The notes under the pieces: model-generated
Seen by the model: only the letters and a program-made list of their open reading frames with translations
The model's database searches: none
What the model was told of the DNA's origin: nothing
From: Actinomadura rudentiformis
Lineage (GTDB): Bacteria; Actinomycetota; Actinomycetes; Streptosporangiales; Streptosporangiaceae
Assembly: GCF_008923185.1 (NCBI RefSeq)
Contig: NZ_WBMT01000002.1
Location: 124,001 to 188,000, forward strand
Reading direction: 5' to 3'
Length of the DNA: 64,000 nt
Made by a program: the position numbers and the translations under genes
Shown here: positions 25,935 through 35,717 of the stretch, piece after piece
Layout of the letters: each line of letters begins with the position of its first letter
How positions within the stretch are numbered: position 1 is the stretch's first letter

Positions 25935-27872
25935 TCAGCCGGAGGAGCGTGGGATCTGGTCGTTGGGGGCCAGGAAGCGCTTGACCAGGGCGGCAGCGTT
26001 GAACTTGCCCTCGACGGCGATCGCGAAGGCGAACTCGGCGCGGAAGCCCACGAACCACGAGACGGTCTTGCCGTTGGTGGTGACGGTGGCGGTCATGCCG
26101 GACACCGGATTCGGGCCGACGTTGGCGTCCTTGGCCGTCCCGCGAAAGACCGACCTGCGAAGCAGGTACTTGAGCTCGAGGACCGCGGTGGCCGCCAGCG
26201 GATAGCCGGTGATGCCGGTCTGGGCGTCACGGGGGTTCGTCAGCATGAACGCGGGGCGCCAGGTGCCGTTCGCGACGCCGCCGGCAGCCAGGGCCATGGC
26301 CAGCGGGCTGACCTCCACGCCGCCCTCGCCGATCATCATCGCGGCCTTCTCGGCGTCGTTGCGGGGGACGGGCATGGTGCCGGTGAACGCCGGGACGGAC
26401 ATGCCCCAGTCCTTGCCGAGCCCGAACCTGCCGGCGGCAGCGGTGAGCGCCGAGGCGTCCAGGCGGCTGCTGAGGGCGGCGAGCGTGGTGACGCAGGACA
26501 TGATGAAGTTCGTGTCGAACCTGCCCTTGCCGCGCGCGGGGCCCGGATTGGTGAACGTGCGGCCGCCCACCTGCACCGACGCCGGGCAGTCGGTCTCGGC
26601 GTCCCTGGTCATCCCACTGTTGAGCAGCGCCTCCGCACCGACCACGCCGAACGTGAGCCCGGGCGGGTAACGTCCTTCGAGGGCCTTGTTCTGGCCGTTG
26701 GTGAGGTGGTTGGCGACGGCCTGGACGGCGCCGGTGGCGGGGTTGACGACGGCCATCGAGGCCGGGTAGGGCAAATCGGCGAGCGCGTAGTCCGCCCGCC
26801 TCTGAACGTCGCCCCTCAGCGTCGTCCGGACGGGCTCCGAGCGGAGGCCGGGCCAGGAGCGCAGTTCCTCGACGCTGCGGCCCACCGCGTCCTGGGCGAT
26901 CACACTGACGGTGGGGGTGCCGGCGAGCCGGCGCTGCAGGAGCAGTTGCAGGCCGCTGACGCCGATCGTGTCGCCCGGTTGGTACGGGGCGCCGACCTGC
27001 TGGAGCCGGTCGTTGGTGGCCGGGCCGAGCTTGCCGACGAACTCGGGTGCGGCGGCCGGGTCGATGGGCGCGGTGGTGGGTTTGGTCTGCAGGCCGGGGA
27101 CCTGGCTGAGCTGCTGGCCTATGCCGTTCGTGGACGGCCCCTCGACCGTCAGCAGCGGGAGGAACTTCTCCGGCGGGGCGGACCGGATGCGCCCCACGAG
27201 CCGCTGGGTGTCGAGAGTGCGGGTGCCGTTGAACCGCAACGACTTGACCATCTCCTGGATGGTCTTCTGCGGGTCGGCCAGCTCGCCGGGGACGACCCCG
27301 ATGACCTGCGCCGGTACGGTGCGCAGCAGGGACTTGCCGGTCGCGTCCAGGATGGGGCTGCGCCGGGGCGCCTGGGAGACCACGGCGAGCCGCTGACCGG
27401 CCTTGAGCCGCGGGTGGATGATCGATGGATCCCAGACGACCTTCCACTTGCCCTTGATCCGCTTGAGCTTCATCACGCCCGTGTAGGTCCAGGGCTCGCC
27501 GTTCTCACCCAGGTCGATCTTGACCGCGAAGCGGGCCTCGGCCTCCTCCCCGTTCTTGACGATCGCCTTGCCGGGCTCCTTGCCCGCCGGAACGGGCTGG
27601 CCCAGCGCCAGCTTCATCGAGGCCGCGTCAAGCTGGTTGCGCAGGCCGGCGAGGGCTCGCGCCACCTGGTCCTGACCGGCGCCGACCGTGTGCTTGGCGG
27701 CGGCGTCGTAGTTCTCGACCTGCCAGGCCACGAGGAAGTCGCGCACGGTCGGCATCGCCGACTGCTCGGCGAAGCAGGCGGAGGTGCCGGCGCCCACCAG
27801 CACCACGCAGGACGTCACCGAGATCACCCGGCGCCGCACCGTCACCACGCCCCTGCGGCCTCGGTTGCTCAT
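25935..27872 (-). CDS. Penicillin-binding-protein-like lipoprotein lacking catalytic motifs
   Basis: 645-aa exported protein with a signal peptide and a possible lipidation Cys33 (GTSAC). Residues 38-150 form an NTF2-like MecA_N domain (TVRDFLVAWQVENYDAAAK). A PBP dimerisation region and a transpeptidase-fold domain (from about 370) follow. The three transpeptidase motifs are all altered: the expected S-x-x-K in YPPGSTFK reads YPPGLTFG (402-409), S-x-N reads SCV (459-461), and KTG reads MTA (593-595). The surrounding scaffold (GAVQAVAN, WFVGF) is well preserved. It therefore looks like a non-catalytic PBP homologue. It lies 9 nt after smpB. The ATG with GAAGG upstream was preferred over the GTG two codons earlier. 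Confidence 0.85.
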   Translation of the reverse strand: MSNRGRRGVVTVRRRVISVTSCVVLVGAGTSACFAEQSAMPTVRDFLVAWQVENYDAAAKHTVGAGQDQVARALAGLRNQLDAASMKLALGQPVPAGKEPGKAIVKNGEEAEARFAVKIDLGENGEPWTYTGVMKLKRIKGKWKVVWDPSIIHPRLKAGQRLAVVSQAPRRSPILDATGKSLLRTVPAQVIGVVPGELADPQKTIQEMVKSLRFNGTRTLDTQRLVGRIRSAPPEKFLPLLTVEGPSTNGIGQQLSQVPGLQTKPTTAPIDPAAAPEFVGKLGPATNDRLQQVGAPYQPGDTIGVSGLQLLLQRRLAGTPTVSVIAQDAVGRSVEELRSWPGLRSEPVRTTLRGDVQRRADYALADLPYPASMAVVNPATGAVQAVANHLTNGQNKALEGRYPPGLTFGVVGAEALLNSGMTRDAETDCPASVQVGGRTFTNPGPARGKGRFDTNFIMSCVTTLAALSSRLDASALTAAAGRFGLGKDWGMSVPAFTGTMPVPRNDAEKAAMMIGEGGVEVSPLAMALAAGGVANGTWRPAFMLTNPRDAQTGITGYPLAATAVLELKYLLRRSVFRGTAKDANVGPNPVSGMTATVTTNGKTVSWFVGFRAEFAFAIAVEGKFNAAALVKRFLAPNDQIPRSSG

Positions 27873-27881
27873 GGACACCCT

Positions 27882-28355
27882 TCACCGTCTCCTGAACCGG
27901 GCCGCGTTCGCACGCTGCATCTCCCGGTCGGCTTCCCGCTTCGCGATGGCCTGGCGCTTGTCGTACGACTTCTTACCACGGGCCAGGCCGATCTCGACCT
28001 TGGCCTTCCCGTCCTTGAAGTACAGCGCCAACGGGATCAGCGTCCAGCCCGGCTCCTGCGACTTTACGACGATCTTCTGGATCTCGCGCTTGTGGAGCAG
28101 CAATTTGCGCGGACGCTTCTCAGCGTGGTTGGTCCAGGTGCCCTGCACGTACTGCGGGATGTGCACGTTCTCGAGCCATACCTCGCCGTCCCGCACATTG
28201 GCATAGCCGTCGACGAGCGAGGCCCGTCCGGCGCGCAGCGCCTTGACCTCGGTGCCGAGCAGCACCATGCCCGCTTCCCACGTGTCGTCGATGTGGTAGT
28301 CGTAACGGGCACGCTTGTTCTGGGCGATGTTCCTACGCCCTGTCTCACGTGGCAC
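27882..28355 (-). CDS. smpB: SsrA-binding protein SmpB
   Basis: 157-aa tmRNA-binding partner that delivers tmRNA to stalled ribosomes. Conserved segments include [50 protein letters not shown] and a basic C-terminal helix ([20 protein letters not shown]) that occupies the empty mRNA channel. The start lies 4 nt after the ctpA-like stop and the stop lies 9 nt before the PBP-like gene. ssrA follows downstream on the same strand, the usual actinobacterial order. Confidence 0.96.
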   Translation of the reverse strand: MPRETGRRNIAQNKRARYDYHIDDTWEAGMVLLGTEVKALRAGRASLVDGYANVRDGEVWLENVHIPQYVQGTWTNHAEKRPRKLLLHKREIQKIVVKSQEPGWTLIPLALYFKDGKAKVEIGLARGKKSYDKRQAIAKREADREMQRANAARFRRR

Positions 28356-28359
28356 GAAA

Positions 28360-29583
28360 TCAGCCTCGGTCTCTCTTCATTGCGCCGCCATTCGTTGCGC
28401 CGCCCGAGCCCGCCTCCGGCAGCGTCGCGAGCAGCCCCCGCAACACCGCCTGAGCCCGCTGCTCGGCCGCTTTGGGCGGGCGGTCGGCGGAGACCGCCAC
28501 GTCCGGGTCGATCCCCACCCCGTCGAGGTTACGACCGCTGGGGGTTCGATAGCGACCCACGGTCAGCTCGATCGCCGAGCCGTCCGCCAGCCGGATCGGC
28601 TCCTGGACCGAGCCCTTCCCGAACGTACGTGATCCTACGATCACCGCGCGATCCCGGTCGCTCAGGGAGCCCGCGACCACCTCGGCCGCGCTCGCCGTGC
28701 CCGCGTCCACCAGCACGACCAGCGGGGTGCGGGTGTCGCCCGGCCGCGTCACGTTCATCTTCTCGGCGGAACGGCCCTGCCGCTCGTACGTCACGACGAG
28801 GCCCTCGGGCAGGAACGCCGACGCCGTCTCGACCGCCTCCCGCAGCAGCCCGCCAGGGTTGCCGCGCAGGTCGAGCAGGACCCCGCCGCGGTGCCGTTCG
28901 GGCGTCTCGGCGAGGGCGCCGCGCACCTGGCCTCCGACCCCCCGGGTGAACGCACTGACGCGGATGACCCGCATATCGTCGTCGAGGGATGCCACGGACA
29001 CGTCGCCGCTGGTCACGGCCGTACGCACCAGGGTGAAGCTGAACTCCCGGCGGTCCCGGTCGACGGCCAGCCGCACGCTGGAGTCGGGGGCGCCGCGGAG
29101 CGCCATCGCGACCCTGGTGACGTTCCAGCCTTCGACCTGATCGTCCCCGACACGGGTGATCACGTCGCCGACCCGGACGCCCGCACGGGCCGCGGCCGAG
29201 CCGGGCTGGACGCTGGCCACCCGGACCCGCCTGTCCGCCGCCTCCGCGTCGTCGGCGGCGCCCAGCCAGATCCCGACACCGCTGTAACGGCCAGTGAGCC
29301 GACCGTGGAAGTCGTCGTACTCCCGAGCCGAGTAGTAGCGGGCCCACTTGTCGCCGAGGCGCTTCAGCATGGCGTCGATCGCGGCGCGATCGAGGTCGCC
29401 CCGGTCGACCGGCTGGGCCGCCTCCTGGCCGATCTTCTCTGCCACCTCGTCCAGCAGAGATCGCCCGGCGGGCGTGGCCCGCTCGTGGGCCCCGCCACCG
29501 GAGACCACTCCGGCGGCGTACGCACAGATGACGGCGACGGCCACGGCGGCTGCACGCAGCAAACGACCGCTGAACCGGAACAT
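28360..29583 (-). CDS. S41 family C-terminal processing peptidase (CtpA-like)
   Basis: 407-aa exported serine protease. An N-terminal hydrophobic segment (residues 8-28) anchors or exports it. A PDZ domain at about 98-185 ([26 protein letters not shown]) is followed by the S41 core: [11 protein letters not shown] at 237-247, catalytic Ser298 in DAGTASAAE and Lys323 in RTFGKGSVQ. It cleaves C-termini of extracytoplasmic proteins. It lies in the ftsEX-smpB cluster as in streptomycetes, downstream of ftsX and 4 nt from smpB. The ATG used opens with the signal segment; the longer frame upstream runs into a repeat region. Confidence 0.9.
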   Translation of the reverse strand: MFRFSGRLLRAAAVAVAVICAYAAGVVSGGGAHERATPAGRSLLDEVAEKIGQEAAQPVDRGDLDRAAIDAMLKRLGDKWARYYSAREYDDFHGRLTGRYSGVGIWLGAADDAEAADRRVRVASVQPGSAAARAGVRVGDVITRVGDDQVEGWNVTRVAMALRGAPDSSVRLAVDRDRREFSFTLVRTAVTSGDVSVASLDDDMRVIRVSAFTRGVGGQVRGALAETPERHRGGVLLDLRGNPGGLLREAVETASAFLPEGLVVTYERQGRSAEKMNVTRPGDTRTPLVVLVDAGTASAAEVVAGSLSDRDRAVIVGSRTFGKGSVQEPIRLADGSAIELTVGRYRTPSGRNLDGVGIDPDVAVSADRPPKAAEQRAQAVLRGLLATLPEAGSGGATNGGAMKRDRG

Positions 29584-29670
29584 GCGGCCAAGTGTAGACA
29601 CCGCCGTACCGCTGGGGGTCCGGCCCGCAGGCACACGCATCGACCGGCGAACGCGGGCACGGCTGACGTC

Positions 29671-29771
29671 GTCAGACGCCCCGTCGGCGGATGCGCGGGC
29701 CGCCCTCAGATGCGCCTCGTCAGATGCGTGCCGTCAGACGCGCCGTCAGATGCGTGCCGTCAGATGCGCAG
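29671..29771. repeat. Degenerate tandem repeat at the 3' end of ftsX
   Basis: About six or seven imperfect units of cgtcagatgcg(tgc), 12-17 nt each, that start inside the last codons and stop of ftsX and run toward the ctpA-like gene. On the minus strand each unit reads GCATCTGACGG, the same letters as the ftsX Ile-stop end. Confidence 0.7.
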
Positions 29772-30665
29772 GTAGCGGCGGAGGGTGAGGAACGAGGCGA
29801 AGGCGCAGAGCAGCACGCCGAAGCAGATCGTGGCGATGATCACCAGGACCACGGTGCCCCAGTTGAGCTGGCTCGCGAACCCGACGTTGCCGGCCAGTCT
29901 GTCGATCAGCAGCACCTTGCTGCCGACGAGCAGGAACGCCGAGAACAACCCGCCGATCAGGCCCGCGATCGCGCCCTCCATGATGAAGGGCAGCTGGATA
30001 TAGGTGTTGGACGCGCCGACGAGCCGCATGATCCCGGTTTCTCGCCGGCGGTTGAACGCCGAGAGCCGGACCGTATTGGCCACCAGCAGCACCGCGGCGA
30101 CCACCTGGATGAGGGCGATCATCAGCGCGGCCCACTGCAGACCACCGAGGATCTTGAAGAACTTCTTCAGGATCTCCTGCTCGTTGATGACCTGGTCGAC
30201 GCCCCCGCGGCCCAGCACGGCCTGCGCGACCTGCTTGTACTGCTGGGGGTCCTTCAGCCGGATCCGGAACGAGTCGGGAATGTCACCCGGCTTGGCGCTC
30301 TGCACGAAGCCCGGCGTGCTGGCGAAGCGGTCCTTGAACCGCGCGTAGGCCTGCTCCTTGCTCTCGTACTCGACCTTGGCCACCTCGGGCAGCTTCTTGA
30401 GGTCGGCCTCAAGCTCCTGGCGCTGCTGCGGCGTGATGTCCTGCTTTTTGCAGTTGGTGTTGGAGCTCGTCTTGGCGCACAGGAAGACCGAGACCTCGAT
30501 TTTGTCGTACCAGTAGCTCTTGGAGGATTCGACCTGAGTCCTGAGCAGCAGACCGGTGCCCAAGAGCGCCATGGCGATGGCGACGGTGATGACGAGGGAG
30601 ATCGTCATCGTGAGGTTCCGGCGGAGACCAATCCAGATCTCCTGAAGAACGAACTGTGCGCGCAT
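29760..30665 (-). CDS. ftsX: Cell division protein FtsX
   Basis: Membrane subunit of the FtsEX complex, which couples cytokinesis to activation of peptidoglycan hydrolases. The 301-aa protein has one N-terminal transmembrane helix (MTISLVITVAIAMALLG) and an extracytoplasmic loop of about 140 residues with two cysteines (Cys63, Cys72 region). Three C-terminal helices carry the FtsX-typical NTVRLSAFNRRRETGIMRLV between them. It lies 57 nt downstream of ftsE. Confidence 0.95.
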   Translation of the reverse strand: MRAQFVLQEIWIGLRRNLTMTISLVITVAIAMALLGTGLLLRTQVESSKSYWYDKIEVSVFLCAKTSSNTNCKKQDITPQQRQELEADLKKLPEVAKVEYESKEQAYARFKDRFASTPGFVQSAKPGDIPDSFRIRLKDPQQYKQVAQAVLGRGGVDQVINEQEILKKFFKILGGLQWAALMIALIQVVAAVLLVANTVRLSAFNRRRETGIMRLVGASNTYIQLPFIMEGAIAGLIGGLFSAFLLVGSKVLLIDRLAGNVGFASQLNWGTVVLVIIATICFGVLLCAFASFLTLRRYLRI

Positions 30666-30722
30666 GCCTCGCTGTCCTTGATCGCCTGTGCCCCGACTGG
30701 AGCGTGAAAACGGAGGGCCGGC

Positions 30723-31412
30723 CTAGTAGGCCTGGCCGTACACGCCGCGCGACTGGTCGCGGACGACCCTGCCGTCCTCCAGCTCGACGACGCGCTTGCG
30801 GAACGCGTCGACGATGGCGGCGTCATGGGTGGCCATCACCACGGTCGTTCCGGTGCGGTTGATCCGGTCGAGGACCTTCATGATGCCGATCGAGGTCGCC
30901 GGGTCGATGTTCCCGGTCGGCTCGTCGGCCAGGAGGATCATCGGCCGGTTGACGAACGCGCGCGCGATGGCGACACGCTGCTGCTCACCGCCGGACAGCT
31001 CGTCCGGCATTCGGTTGGCCTTGCCCTCCAGCCCGACGAGGTCGATGACCTCGGGCACGACCTTGCTGATGAAGCGCCGCGGCTTGCCGATCACCTCGAG
31101 GGCGAACGCGACGTTCTCGAAGACGTTCTTGTTGGGGAGGAGCCGGAAGTCCTGGAAGACACAACCGATCCGGCGCCGCAGGTGCGGCACCTTCCAGTTG
31201 GTCAACCGGCTGAGGTCCTTGCCCGCCACATGCACGTGACCCTGGGTAGGACGCTCCTCCTTGAGGACGAGGCGCAGGAAGGTCGACTTGCCCGAGCCCG
31301 ACGGACCCACCAGGAACAGGAACTCGCCCTTTTCGATGGCGACGTTCACGTGCTGGAGGGCCGGCCGGTTCTGGGTCTTGTAGACCTTGGTGACGTTGTC
31401 GAAGTGGATCAC
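30723..31412 (-). CDS. ftsE: Cell division ATP-binding protein FtsE
   Basis: 229-aa ABC ATPase partner of FtsX. Walker A is GPSGSGKST (36-44). The Q-loop lies in [20 protein letters not shown], the signature is [14 protein letters not shown], and Walker B is [13 protein letters not shown], followed by the H-loop VMATHD. It is first in the ftsEX run. The upstream 349 bp separate it from a divergent zinc-ribbon gene and must hold its promoter. Confidence 0.96.
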   Translation of the reverse strand: MIHFDNVTKVYKTQNRPALQHVNVAIEKGEFLFLVGPSGSGKSTFLRLVLKEERPTQGHVHVAGKDLSRLTNWKVPHLRRRIGCVFQDFRLLPNKNVFENVAFALEVIGKPRRFISKVVPEVIDLVGLEGKANRMPDELSGGEQQRVAIARAFVNRPMILLADEPTGNIDPATSIGIMKVLDRINRTGTTVVMATHDAAIVDAFRKRVVELEDGRVVRDQSRGVYGQAY

Positions 31413-31761
31413 GGCTGCATCACGGCGGTTCAGTCTAGGGGTCTGAGAACGGTGACGCCGGAAACCCCGGACGGATCCGGGACGGGAGCGACTCCGCTGC
31501 GCCGCCCGGCCGGGTGACCAGGTGGCTTTCGAGCACTATAGAGGGGACGGTCAACTGCCTCGGCCAATACGAGGCCGTCTGCGGGCGCCGGAAGCGCCAC
31601 CGGGCACGGTGTGCCGGCCCCGAAGAAACGAGCGCCTTCCATACCACCGACTCCCGACGTACGCCGGTTCGTGCCCATTGAGCTCTTGGACTTGCCGGAA
31701 CGACCATACAGTCCGGCTACGCTGGATGATGGCGAATTGCACGGAGATAGGGGCCCACTAG
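31413..31761. other. Divergent promoter region of ftsE and the zinc-ribbon gene
   Basis: 349 bp without a credible gene; short frames overlap antisense and lack ribosome binding sites. The minus-strand CTCTATAGTGC near 31535 is -10-like, but no well-spaced -35 accompanies it, so no promoter is called. Confidence 0.4.
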
Positions 31762-31947
31762 ATGAGCTGCGAACACCTGATCTGCGCTCGATGCTCGGGC
31801 CCGGTGGTCGAGGGAAGGTGTCCGACCTGCCGGATCGCCCGTGACGAGATGCACCGCCACGGACCGTCCGTGCCTCCGGCGCTGGTCCTGGCCGGCCTGG
31901 TCGCGCTCTTCTTCGTGGCACTCGTACTACAACGCGTCGCCGGCTGA
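31762..31947 (+). CDS. Small zinc-ribbon membrane protein
   Basis: 61-aa protein. Residues 3-23 contain five cysteines, including a C-x4-C-x2-C cluster and a later CPTC, suggesting a small zinc ribbon. Residues about 38-58 form one transmembrane helix (PALVLAGLVALFFVALVLQ). The layout suggests a cytoplasmic zinc finger tethered to the membrane. It is divergent from ftsE. Similar small proteins are conserved beside ftsEX/prfB in related actinomycetes as far as I recall, but the function is unknown. It is followed by a tandem repeat. Confidence 0.65.
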   Translation: MSCEHLICARCSGPVVEGRCPTCRIARDEMHRHGPSVPPALVLAGLVALFFVALVLQRVAG

Positions 31948-31963
31948 CGCGTCCCCGCTGACA

Positions 31964-32042
31964 CGTCGTCATCGGGGCCGTCGTCATCGGGGCCCGTCGT
32001 TATCGGGGCCCGTCGTTATCGGGGCCCGTCGTTATCGGGGCG
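31964..32042. repeat. 16-bp tandem repeat (cgtcgttatcggggcc)
   Basis: Five consecutive near-perfect copies of a 16-bp unit; the first is one base short, the first two read cgtcgtcatc, and a decayed sixth copy follows. They lie in the 99-bp gap between the convergent zinc-ribbon gene and the lipoprotein gene. Confidence 0.85.
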
Positions 32043-32046
32043 GTCG

Positions 32047-33123
32047 CTATTTGGGGGGCGGGGTGGTGGCGCGGGCAAGGGCGCCGGCTTCGCCGATCAC
32101 GTCCGCCTTGGGCTGGACCTTGCCTTCTCCGCTCGCCTTGACCGGGTCGAAGGCGGCGAACTGAAGGATGTCGGTCGTGTGGATCTCGGTGCCCTTGACG
32201 GTGCCGTCCAGCAGATGCGCGACGTCGGGCGGGATCGGGGGCTTGCGCTCGTCCTTCTCCTTGCCCTTGATGATGCTGTTGCGCGAGAGCGCGTAGAGCA
32301 CTAGGCCGCTGCCGTTCTGGGTGCGCAGCGGGAAGAAGGGGAAGGGAGTGGCCACGAAGACCGCCTCGAGCACGAGGTCGTGGTCCTTGGCCTTCCGGCG
32401 GTCCTTGCGGGTCTGCGAGTAGTAGCCGGTGGTGAACGGCCCGGCCCTCATGACCTTGGCGGCCACGCTGTAGGGCCCCTCGGCGGCGAGCGTGGCCTGG
32501 ATGCCGGGGAGCGCCCGCGGCTGGATCAGCACCGAGGCCTCGGTCGTCGCCAGCGGGGTCGCGTAGCCCTCCGCGTCCACGGCCACCTTGGGCGCGCGGG
32601 CCTTGGGCGCGAGCTGGGTGGCCAGGCTCAGCTTCCAGCCCTCGACGGGGTTGCGGCGGACGAACGCCAGATACGTCTCACGGGTGTTCTTCTTGTCACC
32701 CTTGACGTTCCGGGGCACCTGGGCCACGAACCAGTGGGGATAAGACGTGAGCTTCGGCACGTACAGCTTCGGGGTGCCGTACTCGTACTCCCGGACCGGA
32801 TCGCCGTCGAACGCCGCCTTGCGGTATTCGGAGGCGGTCAGCATGGACTGGCCGTCGGTGACCCAGCTCAGCGCCAGCCGTTCGTCGCCCGCGGCCCTGG
32901 CCACGTTGTCGTCGATGGTGAACGTGCGGAACTGGCGTGCGGCGACCTCGGGGGTGAGCGGCTCGGGAGTCGGCGTCGCGGTTTTGATCGTGGCCTTGGA
33001 CGGCCTCGCCGCGGACTCCTTGCCACCGGCGCAGCCGGCGACGGCGAGCGGCATGGCCAGCAGCAGCGCCGCCGCCGTCCGCGAGACCCTCAGCACCCGC
33101 CCTCGCCCCCTGGCTCTTTCCAA
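32047..33123 (-). CDS. Lipoprotein, member 1 of a three-copy family
   Basis: 358-aa lipoprotein with a basic N-terminus, hydrophobic core and lipobox VAGC (Cys31). After a Thr/Pro linker (TATPTPEPLTPEVA) comes a domain of about 300 residues. Landmarks shared with the genes at 34425 and 35718 are an N-terminal helix (RQFRTFTIDDNVARAAGD), a strand motif GTPKLYVPKLTSYPHWFVAQV, a central VAVDAEGYATPL, and GSGLVLYALSRN near the end. It is convergent with the zinc-ribbon gene and divergent from prfB. Function unknown; an extracytoplasmic binding or scaffolding role is only a guess. Confidence 0.75.
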   Translation of the reverse strand: MERARGRGRVLRVSRTAAALLLAMPLAVAGCAGGKESAARPSKATIKTATPTPEPLTPEVAARQFRTFTIDDNVARAAGDERLALSWVTDGQSMLTASEYRKAAFDGDPVREYEYGTPKLYVPKLTSYPHWFVAQVPRNVKGDKKNTRETYLAFVRRNPVEGWKLSLATQLAPKARAPKVAVDAEGYATPLATTEASVLIQPRALPGIQATLAAEGPYSVAAKVMRAGPFTTGYYSQTRKDRRKAKDHDLVLEAVFVATPFPFFPLRTQNGSGLVLYALSRNSIIKGKEKDERKPPIPPDVAHLLDGTVKGTEIHTTDILQFAAFDPVKASGEGKVQPKADVIGEAGALARATTPPPK

Positions 33124-33210
33124 ATCACACCTCGCTGACCCGTGATTCTGCCATCAGCCGGGGTATGGCTGGGCGTTCGGGCACTACCGGGACGGCGATA
33201 AGCTCGACCT

Positions 33211-34326
<1,116 letters not shown>

Positions 34327-34424
34327 CCGCCCGTTCGACGGACCTCCCACGATCGTTCCGGCACCCGTGAGCAGGTCGTGGCACGCATTACGGATTCACT
34401 GCGTGACCATATGGTCACCCTGCG

Positions 34425-35474
34425 ATGATGGGTGCGGAACGCATCATCGCCTTCTTCTCTCGGGGTCCGCCAATGCCCGTGTGCAACCTCGCCCTCCCGC
34501 CGCCGCAGATGCTGGCCCCGCTCGTACTCCCGCCGCTCCTGCTGAGCTCGGCGTGCGGGCAGAGCTCCTCGAACGCGCAGTCCGACGCCGGACCGGCGCT
34601 GTCCAAGACGGAGGCGGCGCAGGTCCTGGAGCTGTACAAGGTCACGGCCGACCGCGCGAGCCGCCGGCTGGACGCCAAGAGCCTGGCAGCCGTGGAGACC
34701 GGCCCCCAGCTGGCGATGGACACCGCGACGTTCAAGCTCCACCGGGCCGCCGAGCACAGAGTCGCCGGACGCGGGGCCGGGAACGCCTCGTTCGGCAAAC
34801 CCACGTTCTACATCCCGCGCATCAACGGACATCCGCGCTGGTTCGCGGCCGACGTCACCGCCGGCACGGGGAAGGACACCCTGCGGCACGCGTTCGTCTT
34901 CACGCAGGCCAAGCCATCCGATCCGTGGCTGCTGGCCGCCGACCCGCACCCCTCCGGAGCGGCCCTCACCAAGATCGCGCTGGACGAGGAGGGCTACGCG
35001 ACCACGGTGCGGCCGTCCGAGCGCGAGCTCGCGCTGCAGCCCGCCAGGCTCCCGGCCACGCACGCCGCCCTGCTGAGCGGCGGACCGAAGGCGCCGGGCG
35101 CCGCGGGGCTCGCGCCGGGTCCGCAGACCACCCAGGCGTACGACGGGCTACGGCGCACCCAGGACCGGCTCATGCCCGGCGGCATCACGCTCAGCTCGCA
35201 TTTCACACCCGAGCCCGGACCGGTCTACGCTCTGCGGACCACCGATGGCGGCGCGCTGGTCTGGTACGTCGTGCGGCAGAACGAGGCGTACTCCTCGTCC
35301 AAGCAGGGCAAGCTGGCAGTGACCGGTGATCTCGTCGGGCTCGCCCCGCCTTCGGCCGTCAAAACGCACCTGGATACGGTCGTACTGGTGCAGTACCTGG
35401 CGGCCGTTCCACGCGAAGGCAAAGCCAGGGTCACCGGGATGTACCGCAAGGCCATCTCGGCCGCGGGTTCCTGA
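34425..35474 (+). CDS. Lipoprotein, member 2 of a three-copy family
   Basis: 349-aa exported protein with an N-terminal hydrophobic segment and putative lipidation Cys45 (SSACGQ). An internal ATG 16 codons in (34473) is an alternative start but would leave an uncharged signal. The body shares landmarks with the gene at 32047: a helix (AAQVLELYKVTADRASRRLD), GKPTFYIPRINGHPRWFAADV, IALDEEGYATTV, and DGGALVWYVVRQN before the C-terminal strand. It lies 98 bp after prfB. No function can be assigned. Confidence 0.75.
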   Translation: MMGAERIIAFFSRGPPMPVCNLALPPPQMLAPLVLPPLLLSSACGQSSSNAQSDAGPALSKTEAAQVLELYKVTADRASRRLDAKSLAAVETGPQLAMDTATFKLHRAAEHRVAGRGAGNASFGKPTFYIPRINGHPRWFAADVTAGTGKDTLRHAFVFTQAKPSDPWLLAADPHPSGAALTKIALDEEGYATTVRPSERELALQPARLPATHAALLSGGPKAPGAAGLAPGPQTTQAYDGLRRTQDRLMPGGITLSSHFTPEPGPVYALRTTDGGALVWYVVRQNEAYSSSKQGKLAVTGDLVGLAPPSAVKTHLDTVVLVQYLAAVPREGKARVTGMYRKAISAAGS

Positions 35475-35555
35475 TCTCCGTCGGGTGCCGGGGCGGTTCC
35501 GCTCTTCCTGACCGCTGCAGCGGGATCGTTCCGGCACCCTTCGGGCCATCCCACA

Positions 35556-35661
35556 GCCCCCACCCAACCACCCTGTCAACGGACAAGCTCCGCTTGCCTG
35601 CCTTCTGCGCCCCCACCCAACCACCCTGTCAACGGACAAGCTCCGCTTGCCTGCCTTCTGC
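35556..35661. repeat. Perfect tandem duplication of a 53-bp unit
   Basis: Two head-to-tail identical copies of a 53-bp sequence (beginning gcccccacccaaccaccctg) between the second and third lipoprotein genes. Each copy carries a small caagc/gcttg hairpin. Confidence 0.85.
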
Positions 35662-35717
35662 GCCTCCGCACTACACTGACGCGGCATACTTCCGAAATCG
35701 TCCGCCGAGGTGGGGAA

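Noticed and set aside
25896..28949. 1017-codon plus-strand open frame opposite PBP, smpB and ctpA-like genes
   Set aside because: Antisense to three conserved genes, including smpB; no ribosome binding site or domain.
31964..32042. CRISPR array
   Set aside because: The 16-bp units are directly adjacent with no spacers and no cas genes are present.
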